From Priestia abyssalis (GTDB lineage: Bacteria; Bacillota; Bacilli; Bacillales; Bacillaceae_H), in NCBI RefSeq assembly GCF_002019595.1, contig NZ_KV917369.1:5252326-5316325 (forward strand): DNA of 64,000 nt. Reading direction: 5' to 3'. The stretch's first letter is position 1; each line of letters starts with the position of its first letter. Below the pieces are notes generated by a model, which saw only the letters and a program-made list of their open reading frames with translations, searched no databases and had not been told where the DNA came from. Made by a program: the position numbers and the translations under genes. Below are positions 8,169-16,589 of this stretch, piece by piece.

Positions 8169-9332
8169 TTAATACAATACTCTAGTAGCAGTAGTAAATT
8201 TAGATGGATTATAAGCAGAAATCTTCACGACATCACCCGTTTGCGGGGCATGAATATATTGCCCGCCGCCAATATATATGCCGACATGATAGGCAGGGTT
8301 CCCTCTGAATACTAAATCTCCCGGCTGTACCTCATTCAGAGAAATTCTTGTACCAACATTTTGCTGGTCACGTGACACTCTTGGAAGATTTATGCCAACT
8401 GAACGAAACACATATTGAGTAAAACCTGAGCAATCGAATCCGCTTGGTGTTGTCCCACCCCAAACGTAAGGAACCCCCAAATATTGTTTTGCTGTGGCAA
8501 TGACCTTATTTGCCTCTCCAGAGTTAGTGATAGTCGCTGCTTGGACCGATGGTGTTGATTTTGAAGCTTTGGTTACTAAAGATTGCTGTCGAGTCTCTTG
8601 TTCAGCTTGTTGGGCACGCTGTTGGGCCAATTGTGCCTGTTGTGCTCGTCGTTGTGCCTCCTGCTGGGCTCGTCGTTGCGCCTCCTGTTGAGCCAGTTGG
8701 TCCTGTTGTTTTTTTAATGTATTTTTCGCTTTTGCTAATTCTTTTTCAACTTCTTTTTTATCTGCTTCAATCTTTTTTTGTTCAACCGCTAATTCATTTT
8801 GGCTCTTTTTTAATTGGTTGTACTCATTTTGTAACTTCTTCTCTACTTCTTTTAACACTCGTTCTTTTTCATTTAAGCCATTTAGTAAGTCTCTGTCACT
8901 TTCTATAATTTGCGAAATCGCAGTAAATCGAGTTAAAAACTCAGAAATATTATCAGATGACAGCAATAATTCTGCGTAAGTTGCAATTGACGAATTTCCC
9001 TCCAACTGAATGCTTCTGAGTCGTTCAGCATAGACCTCCTGGTGAGTATCCAATGCCTGTTTGGCTTTTTCAATTTGAGCTTCTGTTTCTACAATTTTTT
9101 CATGTTGTCTTTTAATATCATCACTTAGTTTTTGACTTTTCTCCATTGCTACGATGATCCGGTCATCTAATTGTTGAATCTTTATTTCAAAGTCATCGAT
9201 TTGGCCTTTTGTAGTATCTAATTGGCTTTGTGTTACTGGTGAGTCTATTGGACTTGCAAAAGTAGTTGTTGCCTGAATCATAGTGGCGAGGATGGCAGCC
9301 GATACCGTACATTTCATTAATTTTTTCATCAT
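8169..9332 (-). CDS. secreted NlpC/P60 endopeptidase with N-terminal coiled coil (CwlO-like)
   Basis: This 387-residue protein has a signal peptide (MMKKLMKCTVSAAILATMIQ, cleavage near TFA-SP), a long coiled coil at about 28-250 with a Gln/Ala/Arg-rich tract of QQEAQRRA repeats at about 205-245, and an NlpC/P60 domain at about 275-387. The catalytic Cys301 is in GFDCSGFTQYVF, with His349 in HVGIYI and His361 in YIHAP. Family members cut D-iGlu-mDAP bonds in the wall. The coiled coil (YAELLLSSDNISEFLTRFTAISQI) is clearly related to that of the M23 protein at 21630, the PcsB/CwlO N-terminal type that FtsEX activates in other Firmicutes. WalR-like boxes lie upstream. Confidence 0.85.
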   Translation of the reverse strand: MMKKLMKCTVSAAILATMIQATTTFASPIDSPVTQSQLDTTKGQIDDFEIKIQQLDDRIIVAMEKSQKLSDDIKRQHEKIVETEAQIEKAKQALDTHQEVYAERLRSIQLEGNSSIATYAELLLSSDNISEFLTRFTAISQIIESDRDLLNGLNEKERVLKEVEKKLQNEYNQLKKSQNELAVEQKKIEADKKEVEKELAKAKNTLKKQQDQLAQQEAQRRAQQEAQRRAQQAQLAQQRAQQAEQETRQQSLVTKASKSTPSVQAATITNSGEANKVIATAKQYLGVPYVWGGTTPSGFDCSGFTQYVFRSVGINLPRVSRDQQNVGTRISLNEVQPGDLVFRGNPAYHVGIYIGGGQYIHAPQTGDVVKISAYNPSKFTTATRVLY

Positions 9333-9420
9333 TACAAAATCTCCTCTTATTACCTGTAAATTCCATCAATATTACTAGTTTATATTCCAAATGGCCTAAT
9401 GACAATAATACAGTCGATAA

Positions 9421-9437
9421 TGTAATATAATTGTAAT
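9421..9437 (+). promoter_or_regulatory. WalR-like box 1
   Basis: TGTAAT-ATAAT-TGTAAT is an exact match to the WalR/YycF direct repeat TGTWAH-N5-TGTWAH. It lies between the divergent NlpC/P60 and YkuD genes, both typical of cell-wall genes under WalRK. Binding is inferred. Confidence 0.6.
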
Positions 9438-9536
9438 TTCATGTAGAAAAATTTGTAATATAAAATCATACACATACAAATAGTGACAAGGCTCGACCAC
9501 AACATTTAGTAGAATAATAGGTATTATTAATATTAA

Positions 9537-9553
9537 TGTAACATTGTTGTAAT
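9537..9553 (+). promoter_or_regulatory. WalR-like box 2
   Basis: TGTAAC-ATTGT-TGTAAT is a second match to the WalR repeat in the same orientation, 73 bp upstream of the proposed YkuD start. Confidence 0.55.
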
Positions 9554-9625
9554 CTTCAGATACAACACTAAAGTTTAACGACAGTGGACGTTGGTAGCTG
9601 GATCACCGTTGTGGGAGGAATTTTT

Positions 9626-11071
9626 TTGGAAAGTTTATTAAATGAATCAGTGAGCAGGAAGGATAAACAGCGGGAAAATAAATTGAAATGGTTTATGAAA
9701 TGGAAATTTGTTACGGCAGGTATTCTCATTATTATTGCACTCCTACTTGCGGCAATCAGCTATTATCAGGCAAGCTATTTCAATGCAAATATCAAGATTA
9801 ATGGTATAAAAGTCAATGGATTGACTGCTGAAGAGGCACTTAAAAAATTAAAAACCTCCGAGTTAAGAAACGTAGTCTATGTCGGACAACAACAAATTTT
9901 AGATGGAAAAGATACGACAATGGAATTTACGAATAAAGATCTGTCAGGTGTCAAAAAACTATTAAGAAGCCAGCGGACGTTTTTCCCCTCTTCAAAGGCA
10001 AAAAATTATTCCTTAATGCCAATCAATCAGGATTCATATCGAAGCCAGGTGATGAAAAAACAAATAGAAGAAAGGCTCGTAGACCTGAATAAGAGTTTAA
10101 AGGCACCCAAAGATGCGGCAGCTATTCTGGAAGATGGTAAGATTATCGTCTCAAAAAGCATTGATGGGAAACAGTATGATGTCGCCAGTCTATTAAAGAA
10201 CTACGAAAAGCATGAATATACTAGTGAAATTCACCTAAGTCCTGTATTCATACAACCAATCAAAGAAGACAGTCCGATTATAAAAAATGAAGAGAAAAAG
10301 CTGCAGGAACTCCTTCAACGAACCGTTGATTATAAGGTGCAGGATAAAGTTTATACGTTAAAAGCCAGTGAATTAATTAAAAATGCCACTGTGTCAAAAA
10401 ATATGAAGATTACGATTGACCCAGGCGATATTAAAAATAGAATTTCTGACATTAATCGTTCTCAATCCACATTAAACAAATATTTCAAATTTAAGACTCA
10501 TTCAGGTGCTGTCATTTCGGTAAAAGGCCAAGGATATGGCTGGGCATTAGATGTGGAAAAGGAAACATCACAGATTCAGGCGGCTCTTGAAAAAGGAGAG
10601 AAATCGATTTCCGCTTCTAATATTTACGGACATGGCTGGAAAAATGAAGGCTACGGTTACGAAACGACCATGAACAACGGCATTGGCGATACGTATGCTG
10701 AAGTGTCCCTTGCAGAGCAGCGTATTTGGATTTACAGACAGGGAAAATTAGTCGTCTCAACGAATGTCGTGACCGGCAAACATAGCACCGGAGAAGATAC
10801 ATCACCAGGTGTATGGTATATCCTCTACAAACGCTCACCGTCCACACTCAATGGCAGTAGAGTAGGCAGCGGCGAATATTCCGTTAAAGTCGATTATTGG
10901 GCTCCATTTACGAACAGCGGACAAGGCTTCCATGATGCCAGCTGGAGGACGAACTGGGCAAGTAATGCCTATGTTAACACAGGATCAGGCGGCTGCGTTA
11001 ACATCCAGCCTAGTATGATGAAAAAAGTGTATGAGAACCTCAATACATACGACCCTGTAGTCGTATATTAA
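9626..11071 (+). CDS. L,D-transpeptidase (YkuD) with peptidoglycan-binding domain
   Basis: This 481-residue protein is read from a TTG at 9626 because GGGAGGA lies six bases before it; an in-frame GTG at 9584 has no ribosome binding site. After about 25 residues there is one membrane helix (FVTAGILIIIALLLAAISYY). A long extracellular region follows, with a PG_binding_4-like domain, and then a C-terminal YkuD domain with YAEVSLAEQRIWIYRQGKLV, the catalytic His in GQGFHDASW and Cys457 in GSGGCVNI. It should make 3-3 cross-links or anchor proteins to the wall. Two WalR-like boxes precede it and a strong terminator follows. Confidence 0.85.
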   Translation: MESLLNESVSRKDKQRENKLKWFMKWKFVTAGILIIIALLLAAISYYQASYFNANIKINGIKVNGLTAEEALKKLKTSELRNVVYVGQQQILDGKDTTMEFTNKDLSGVKKLLRSQRTFFPSSKAKNYSLMPINQDSYRSQVMKKQIEERLVDLNKSLKAPKDAAAILEDGKIIVSKSIDGKQYDVASLLKNYEKHEYTSEIHLSPVFIQPIKEDSPIIKNEEKKLQELLQRTVDYKVQDKVYTLKASELIKNATVSKNMKITIDPGDIKNRISDINRSQSTLNKYFKFKTHSGAVISVKGQGYGWALDVEKETSQIQAALEKGEKSISASNIYGHGWKNEGYGYETTMNNGIGDTYAEVSLAEQRIWIYRQGKLVVSTNVVTGKHSTGEDTSPGVWYILYKRSPSTLNGSRVGSGEYSVKVDYWAPFTNSGQGFHDASWRTNWASNAYVNTGSGGCVNIQPSMMKKVYENLNTYDPVVVY

Positions 11072-11073
11072 GA

Positions 11074-11107
11074 AAACTCAGGAAATCTCCCGATTTCCTG
11101 AGTTTTT
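11074..11107 (+). terminator. terminator after the YkuD gene
   Basis: AAACTCAGGAAATC at 11074-11087 pairs with GATTTCCTGAGTTTTT. Confidence 0.85.
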
Positions 11108-11195
11108 ATTGTAACTAACTGTAATACCCATGTAGCTTTGGAATAAAGTTTGATTAAAAACTTTTTACAAATCCGCATTCTATGGTAAACAAAAG

Positions 11196-11240
11196 GAATC
11201 CATTTTGAAAAAAACTGATCAAAATGGATTCTTTCTTTTT
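11196..11240 (+). terminator. second, orphan terminator-like hairpin
   Basis: GAATCCATTTTGA at 11196-11208 and TCAAAATGGATTC at 11219-11231 form a perfect 13-bp stem followed by TTTCTTTTT. No gene lies between it and the preceding terminator. Confidence 0.6.
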
Positions 11241-11302
11241 GATTGGGTGTTCAGTTTTTATAAAAAAGTTTGATCACTTTCTACCTGTGTTGCTCAGAAT
11301 CC

Positions 11303-11320
11303 CGCCCGATTGCGGAAGTC
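11303..11320. repeat. dispersed intergenic repeat, short copy 4
   Basis: CGCCCGATTGCGGAAGTC is a degenerate copy of the CGCCCGATTGTTGAAGATC core at 4818-4836. Confidence 0.35.
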
Positions 11321-11390
11321 CACTGAAACTTCTATGTAACTGGTTTGTGAAGAAGAAAGGGATATAATGCAGCACCTCCTGTTATTCAAC

Positions 11391-11732
11391 TCAAGCTCCA
11401 GCTAGTTCCAGCGCTTTAATTCTTCTTTCTAAAAGCGTTCTTTGAGGACTACCTGCCTTTGACTTAGCGTAAGTGTTCTCAATGGATGGGAATAAACCAG
11501 TAAGAACATTACGAGCTTTTGATAAATCTTCCTGGTTGTAATGATGGGGTCTTTGATTCCAAACGTTTTCTAGCATGGCTAAGCCGATGTAAAGAACTTT
11601 GAGTCGTTTCTTTAATAAGGTAGTATTTGCGCCTTTCTGAGTCATCTGAGCTAAGGCTTTTTCGGTTTTACTGATTGTCGATTGGAAGGATTTTATTGAT
11701 TCCAATTTAACTACATTTGATACGTTTTCCAT
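11391..11732 (-). CDS. hypothetical helical protein, 113 aa
   Basis: I do not recognise the family. The product is charged, all-helical in appearance and has no signal peptide or membrane segment. TTLLKKRLKVLYIGLAMLE (about 37-55) and RTLLERRIKALELAGA (98-113) resemble each other and could be two copies of a helical hairpin. GAGAGGG lies about ten bases before the ATG. It stands alone, 105 bp from the 146-bp repeat. Confidence 0.55.
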   Translation of the reverse strand: MENVSNVVKLESIKSFQSTISKTEKALAQMTQKGANTTLLKKRLKVLYIGLAMLENVWNQRPHHYNQEDLSKARNVLTGLFPSIENTYAKSKAGSPQRTLLERRIKALELAGA

Positions 11733-11836
11733 GTCAGTGCTGCCCTCTCTTCGTCCCTGAATTATTTTGCTCGATACTTGATAAAATCGTTAAGAACCTG
11801 ATTTCACTCGCAACATTTTAACATAAATAACCAGCT

Positions 11837-11982
11837 CCCTTTAATGGAACCATATAATAATCTTAAACACCTTTAGTTCATTTAACCGTCTTTGTTATCA
11901 ACACTTGTTTGTTTAATACCACAACATAAAAAGGAGAAGAAAAACCAAAAGTTTCTCTTCCCTTTTTTTGACTTTCATTCTG
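11837..11982. repeat. 146-bp direct repeat, left copy
   Basis: This runs from CCCTTTAATGGAACC to GACTTTCATTCTG and is the same, apart from one T in a T-run, as 18235-18381. It contains a terminator-like stem (GGAGAAGAAA and TTTCTCTTCC). The right copy abuts the 3' end of minJ, so this left copy is probably the secondary one. Confidence 0.95.
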
Positions 11983-12401
11983 AAAAATTATTAAATCAAT
12001 GTTTTCGCCTCAAAATTTTTCATATTTTCCCGAACTAGGCTTTTGCACATTGGCATTCAACATCGTTTATTTCATAATTTAGCGGAAAAAATCTTCTTCC
12101 ACTCAAGCCTCTGTTTATTGAGAAAGAAACTAATGTAGAATGACAATAAAGTTATTTAATTTTAAAACCTCAAACACCCATACCCCCGTCCTGATTTTAG
12201 GAAGGGGGTAAAATAAAGTTGTTTAATTTTTAATAAAAAATGCTTTACCGAACTAAAACAATAATAAAGTCGTTTAAAAATCTAAGTTTTATTCCATAAT
12301 AGCGCCCGATTGTTGAATATCAGAACTACAAAATCGTTATTAGAACAGATTATGCCTTCTTAAAACTAACGCTACCCGTTCTATAAGCAACCTCGATAAG
12401 T
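11983..12401. other. AT-rich noncoding region with iterated motif
   Basis: No gene is visible. Three 15-bp copies of AATAAAGTNRTTTAA lie at 12145-12159, 12212-12226 and 12263-12277. A hairpin (TACCCCCGTCCT with AGGAAGGGGGTA) occupies 12181-12210. Confidence 0.6.
12303..12321. repeat. dispersed intergenic repeat, copy 5
   Basis: CGCCCGATTGTTGAATATC shares its first 15 bases with 4818-4832. Confidence 0.45.
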
Positions 12402-12441
12402 TAAAAAAACAAACACTTTCTACCTAAGGAAAGGTTTGTTA
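12402..12441 (-). terminator. terminator after the oxidoreductase gene
   Basis: AACAAACACTTTC at 12409-12421 pairs with GAAAGGTTTGTT at 12430-12441, with a T7 run on the minus strand. Confidence 0.75.
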
Positions 12442-12452
12442 GATAAGACTAA

Positions 12453-13445
12453 TTATTTTAATTTAAGTACTATTTTTCCTTTTGCTCTTCCCGCCTCTGC
12501 ATACTCCAATGCTTTTTTGGCATCTTCGAAAATAAAAACTTTATCAAGTGTAGGCTTAATCACTTCTGACTCTAACATTTCTGTTAAAATTTTCAACTGC
12601 TCTCCACTATGCTTCATAAAAAGAAACGTGTATTGGACATTATGTTTTTTTTCTAGCTTCGTAAATTTATAACTTGCAATTGAAAATAAGGTTTTTTTTA
12701 ATGAGCTAAATCCGTTTTCTTTAGCAAAGCGACCATTCGGGATTCCAGATATAGAAACAATCTTTCCTCCTTTTTTTAATGTTACAAATGATCTCTCTAA
12801 CGTCGCCCCCCCAATGGTATCAAAAACTGCGTCGTAGTCACGAATCGAATGTTCGAACTTTTCTGTCTTGTAATTAATAACTTCGTCAGCGCCAAGAGAT
12901 TTTACTAAATCACTACCATCACTAGCTGTAGTTGCGACAAAAGCACCCATATGTTTTGCAAGTTGGATAGCAAATGTTCCTACTCCCCCTGATCCTGCAT
13001 GTATTAATATTTTATGTCCTTTTTCAATTCGCAGAATATCATGTAAAGCTTGGTAGGATGTCAATCCGACTAGAGGGATGGAGGCGGCTTCTTCAAAACT
13101 TAAATTTTTAGGTTTTAATGCAATATCTTCTTGGTTAACAGAGAGATATTCAGTAAAAGTTCCCATTTTATTTGCTCTAGGTCGACCATATACCTCATCA
13201 CCGACTTTAAACTTCGTGACACTAGTACCTACTTCAACAATTTTTCCAGAAAAATCGTTTCCTAAAATTAACGGCATCTTGTATTTCAATAATAATTTTA
13301 ATTCACCTTTTCGAATTTTTGTATCAAGAGGATTTATACTTGCCGCATATATCTCAACTAAGACCTCGTCATTATTCATTTTGGGCATAGGGAAGTCTAA
13401 AAAATTTGGTTTTTTACCGTAGTTTTCAATTGCTAAAGCTTTCAT
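12453..13445 (-). CDS. NAD(P)H-dependent quinone oxidoreductase-like MDR protein
   Basis: This 330-residue medium-chain reductase is started at the ATG at 13445 behind GGAGG rather than 15 bases further up. It has a GroES-like N-terminal domain with SINPLDTKIRKGE, and a Rossmann motif HAGSGGVGTFAIQLAKHMGA in the middle. There are no zinc-binding Cys residues, so it belongs with zeta-crystallin/quinone reductases. It probably reduces quinones or enones with NADPH. It follows the Old Yellow Enzyme gene, but a hairpin lies between them, so co-transcription may be partial. Confidence 0.8.
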   Translation of the reverse strand: MKALAIENYGKKPNFLDFPMPKMNNDEVLVEIYAASINPLDTKIRKGELKLLLKYKMPLILGNDFSGKIVEVGTSVTKFKVGDEVYGRPRANKMGTFTEYLSVNQEDIALKPKNLSFEEAASIPLVGLTSYQALHDILRIEKGHKILIHAGSGGVGTFAIQLAKHMGAFVATTASDGSDLVKSLGADEVINYKTEKFEHSIRDYDAVFDTIGGATLERSFVTLKKGGKIVSISGIPNGRFAKENGFSSLKKTLFSIASYKFTKLEKKHNVQYTFLFMKHSGEQLKILTEMLESEVIKPTLDKVFIFEDAKKALEYAEAGRAKGKIVLKLK

Positions 13446-13502
13446 TACAATCCTCCACATTTTTATTTAACGCACATGCATCTTTTCATAACGAACCTAA
13501 GA

Positions 13503-13539
13503 AAAAAGATTATGAATATCCCTAGATGGGATATTCATA
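13503..13539 (-). terminator. hairpin between OYE and MDR genes
   Basis: TATGAATATCCC at 13511-13522 pairs with GGGATATTCATA at 13528-13539; on the minus strand ATCTTTTTT follows. Confidence 0.65.
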
Positions 13540-13548
13540 TTAATTAAA

Positions 13549-14607
13549 TTATTTTAAGAAAGGATAATCTGTATAACCGTCTTTTCCTCCTGCATAGAGC
13601 GTATTTTTATCAGGTTCGTTTAGGGGAGCACCTGATTGAATCCGTTCTACAAAGTCTGGATTAGCTAGTACCCAAGTGCCTACTGTGACAACATCTGCAA
13701 GATTATTATCTACATCAGACGAAAGTTGATCTAGAGGACGACCTGGACGATTAACAAGAAGTGATTGATCCCAAAGTTGACGCACATCTTTTAGGAATTG
13801 CTCGTTTCCAAAGTGCATTAAATGCAGATATGCAAGGTTAAGCTTATTTAATTCACTTATTAAATAGCGATACATCTCAAGGCTATTTTCCCCCTCATCA
13901 ATGCCTTGCAGTGTTCCTTGAGGAGAAAAACGGATGCCTGTTCTTTCTGCTCCTATTTCATCAACAACTGCTTTAGCTACTTCAATAGCGAATCGAGAAC
14001 GACCCTCAATCGTACCACCGTATGCATCTTGACGATGATTGGAGTTTTCACTAAGGAATTGTTGGATCAGATAACCATTCGCTCCGTGAATTTCAACTCC
14101 GTCTGCACCAGCTTCAATTGCTGAACGTGCTGCTAAACGAAACTCATTGATAACATCTTTTATCTCAAGCTCACTCAATTCTCTTGGTGTTGGAATTTCT
14201 TTCATTCCTTCTGCCGTGAAAATTTCTACACCAGGTGCAATAGCTGACGGTGCAACTGCTTGGCAATGGTGGGGTGTGTTATCAGGGTGTGATACACGTC
14301 CCACATGCATAAGCTGAACAAAAATATGACCGCCTTCACTATGAACTTTAGAAGTTACTTTTTTCCACCCTTTAATATGATTTTCTGTATAAATACCAGG
14401 TGTATTAGTGTAACCTTGCCCATCATCTGAAGGTTGGGTTCCTTCGCTTATAATTAAACCGACTGAAGCACGCTGACCATAGTACTCTGCTGCTAAATCG
14501 CTCGGCGTACCATCTGGTAAAGCTCTACTTCTAGTCATCGGAGCCATACCTATACGATTTTTTAAGTCAATGTTTCCGATACGAACTTTTTCAAATAATC
14601 TGCTCAT
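13549..14607 (-). CDS. alkene reductase, Old Yellow Enzyme family
   Basis: This 352-residue flavoprotein has typical OYE segments: the N-terminal LFEKVRIGNIDLKNRIGMAPMTRSRA, LIISEGTQPS, FVQLMHVGRVSH, and ADGVEIHGANGYLIQQFLS, which carries the substrate-binding His-Gly-Ala-Asn. FMN-dependent reduction of activated C=C bonds or nitro compounds is the family activity. It lies 14 bp after the alpha/beta hydrolase stop, so the two form an operon, probably controlled by the TetR protein at 15581 through the operator at 15545. Confidence 0.9.
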   Translation of the reverse strand: MSRLFEKVRIGNIDLKNRIGMAPMTRSRALPDGTPSDLAAEYYGQRASVGLIISEGTQPSDDGQGYTNTPGIYTENHIKGWKKVTSKVHSEGGHIFVQLMHVGRVSHPDNTPHHCQAVAPSAIAPGVEIFTAEGMKEIPTPRELSELEIKDVINEFRLAARSAIEAGADGVEIHGANGYLIQQFLSENSNHRQDAYGGTIEGRSRFAIEVAKAVVDEIGAERTGIRFSPQGTLQGIDEGENSLEMYRYLISELNKLNLAYLHLMHFGNEQFLKDVRQLWDQSLLVNRPGRPLDQLSSDVDNNLADVVTVGTWVLANPDFVERIQSGAPLNEPDKNTLYAGGKDGYTDYPFLK

Positions 14608-14621
14608 ATGAATACTCCTTT

Positions 14622-15470
14622 TTAATAAGAATTAGAATCAAGAAATGAATTTACGTGTTCTGCAAATAGTTCTGGAAATTGAAACAGATGCCCGTGGCCA
14701 GAATCAGGATATATAATCAGCTGTGCTTTGGGTAATTTCTCTGTTAAGATATAACTGTTTTTAGTCGGTACCATCACATCATTAACACCATTAGTAACAA
14801 GTACAGGGTGTTTGATGTTTTGTAACCATTCATAATCATGATTAGATTTTTGTTTAGCCCATTTTGCAATGGCTTGTAATTGTGCCTCTTTTACTTGTTC
14901 TGAACTGTTTACTTTTTTCTGATTAAAAATTCTTTGTAGTGAAGCCCTTCCTGCAGATTTACTTGTTTCGGTTTGTTCGTAGAAAAAGAACATAAAATCA
15001 TTTATTCCATCTTCTTCCGTTCCGCCGTGACGATTCATTCTTTCAAAAATCTCTGGATTTGGATTAATACCAGATTCAGGCGAAGTACCTGCCATAATAA
15101 TTTTTCTTACTAAATCTCCTTCTTGTAAAGCTAGCTCTTGTGCAACCATGCCACCAATGGAAAAACCAAGAATGTCAACTTGTTCTAATCCAAGAGCTTT
15201 TATAAATGTTGCTGTATCTTTTGCCATATCAGCAATTGTAGTAGGCGTTAGTCCATCGGTCTCACCAACCCCTTTATTGTCAAATAAGATTACTGGGCGT
15301 GTATTTGCAATAGGTTCAAGCATGTTTGGATCCCAGTTTTCCATCGTTCCTCTAAAGTGAACAAGAAATACTACTGGTATACCATCTTGTGTACCAAATT
15401 TTCTATATGCGTAACGAGTTCCATCTGCTTCAATAAATTCTGATTCTGTTGGTATTTTAAAGTTTGTCAT
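14622..15470 (-). CDS. alpha/beta hydrolase
   Basis: This 282-residue protein has a complete likely triad: Ser104 in GFSIGG, Asp231 in NGVNDVMVP and His259 in SGHGH. The oxyanion region is VFLVHFRG rather than the common HG. It resembles haloperoxidase/esterase-type hydrolases, and the substrate is unknown. GGAGG precedes the start, and the 16-bp TetR-type palindrome lies 75 bp upstream. First gene of an operon with the OYE. Confidence 0.85.
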   Translation of the reverse strand: MTNFKIPTESEFIEADGTRYAYRKFGTQDGIPVVFLVHFRGTMENWDPNMLEPIANTRPVILFDNKGVGETDGLTPTTIADMAKDTATFIKALGLEQVDILGFSIGGMVAQELALQEGDLVRKIIMAGTSPESGINPNPEIFERMNRHGGTEEDGINDFMFFFYEQTETSKSAGRASLQRIFNQKKVNSSEQVKEAQLQAIAKWAKQKSNHDYEWLQNIKHPVLVTNGVNDVMVPTKNSYILTEKLPKAQLIIYPDSGHGHLFQFPELFAEHVNSFLDSNSY

Positions 15471-15544
15471 TTTTGTGTTCCTCCTTAGAAATTAAAAAAC
15501 GATTTTATAAGTATGCATTATGATGGTTTGTTTCATATTAATTT

Positions 15545-15560
15545 TAGAATGAACGTTCTA
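15545..15560. promoter_or_regulatory. TetR-type operator, copy A
   Basis: TAGAATGAACGTTCTA is near-palindromic and identical over 16 bp to 16220-16235. It lies upstream of the hydrolase-OYE operon; the other copy lies upstream of the tetR-like gene. Confidence 0.75.
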
Positions 15561-15580
15561 AAAAAGGTAAAAAAAGAAAG

Positions 15581-16156
15581 CTAGTCCAACACTGAAAGTG
15601 CTAGAGTGATGATGCCTTCTAATTCTTTTTTATTGTAATTAGTTTTTATTAGTACTCTTATACCTACCAAATTGTTGTGTAAGAAACGAGATGTGTTATC
15701 AGAATCGATTTCTTTTGATAGCTCTCCACTAGTTTGGCCCCGTTTTATAAGGTCATTAAACATATCTTCAGTACGGTTAAACATTTTTGTAACTATGCGT
15801 CCAATTTCTTTGTCCAACAAAGATAATTCAATGGCTGCATTTACTGATAGACAACCTTTTGGGTATTGTTCAATGGAATTCAGTATGAAAATAAAAACAT
15901 CACGTATCGCCTGTTTAATGGATGAAGTGCTGCTAATTATGCTTTCCATCTCATTGACGATGAGCTCTTCATAGTGATTAAGGGAAGCTAAAAACAATGA
16001 ACGCTTGTCACCAAATGTGTCATATATACTCCTGCGGTGTATCCCCATATGATCCACCAAATCTTGCATGGATGTTTTTTCATAACCCTGTTCCCAGAAA
16101 AGCTCCATTGCTTTTCTTAATACTGCTTTTTCGTCAAACTCTTTACTTCTAGCCAT
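15581..16156 (-). CDS. TetR/AcrR-family repressor
   Basis: This 191-residue protein starts at the ATG at 16156, behind AAGGAG; the frame is open for 18 more codons upstream without a ribosome binding site. The N-terminal helix-turn-helix is evident in LRKAMELFWEQGYEKTSMQDLVDHMGIHRRSIYDTFGDKRSLF. The C-terminal half is a helical ligand-binding domain. Identical operators before this gene and before the hydrolase-OYE operon indicate autorepression plus control of that operon. Confidence 0.9.
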   Translation of the reverse strand: MARSKEFDEKAVLRKAMELFWEQGYEKTSMQDLVDHMGIHRRSIYDTFGDKRSLFLASLNHYEELIVNEMESIISSTSSIKQAIRDVFIFILNSIEQYPKGCLSVNAAIELSLLDKEIGRIVTKMFNRTEDMFNDLIKRGQTSGELSKEIDSDNTSRFLHNNLVGIRVLIKTNYNKKELEGIITLALSVLD

Positions 16157-16219
16157 TTTATTTCTCCTTAAAAAAATCCATGAACCAATACTAACAAAAA
16201 CAAACGTCATAATCTATTA

Positions 16220-16235
16220 TAGAATGAACGTTCTA
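16220..16235. promoter_or_regulatory. TetR-type operator, copy B
   Basis: Same 16 bases as copy A, 64 bp upstream of the tetR-like start codon. A half-site TAGAACG follows near 16284. Confidence 0.75.
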
Positions 16236-16360
16236 AAATAAACACATGAATTTCAAACCATGATTAAATAATACCCTTTTTAGAACGACTAGTAAAGAAT
16301 TATAACTAACCAATAATTCCTAACACATTTGCTACATATCACAATGTTATCCATTAACTT

Positions 16361-16468
16361 TCACTTAGGGGTACCGCCAAACATTTCTTCTATTCGTTTA
16401 GTTTCTTTAGGATTGTTTTCTTCCACTGTTTCAATTAATAGATCAAACTCTTCTACAGATGCACTCAT
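16361..16468 (-). pseudogene. short C-terminal gene remnant (uncertain)
   Basis: A 35-codon frame encodes MSASVEEFDLLIETVEENNP and ends EEMFGGTPK. The frame is open upstream for about 15 hydrophobic residues (LRWFFLIAVSCLFG) and then meets a stop. Amphipathic composition suggests the tail of a membrane protein cut by the adjacent IS110, but the family is not recognised and there is no ribosome binding site. Confidence 0.25.
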
Positions 16469-16589
16469 ACCAAATAAACAAGAAACAGCAATTAGAAAAA
16501 ACCATCTGAGCCCTTACTCAACCAAACTGCCAGTTCGTATTATAAGGTCAGCCAGATAAGAAAATATTTCTGGTTGACCATTTTTTATA

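Noticed and set aside
8494-8908. Plus-strand ORFs rich in Cys/Ala/Val opposite the NlpC/P60 gene
   Set aside because: They are antisense readings of the Gln/Ala/Arg repeat tract.
9584-9625. Upstream GTG start for the YkuD protein
   Set aside because: No ribosome binding site, and the second WalR-like box and likely promoter lie too close; the TTG at 9626 has GGGAGGA.
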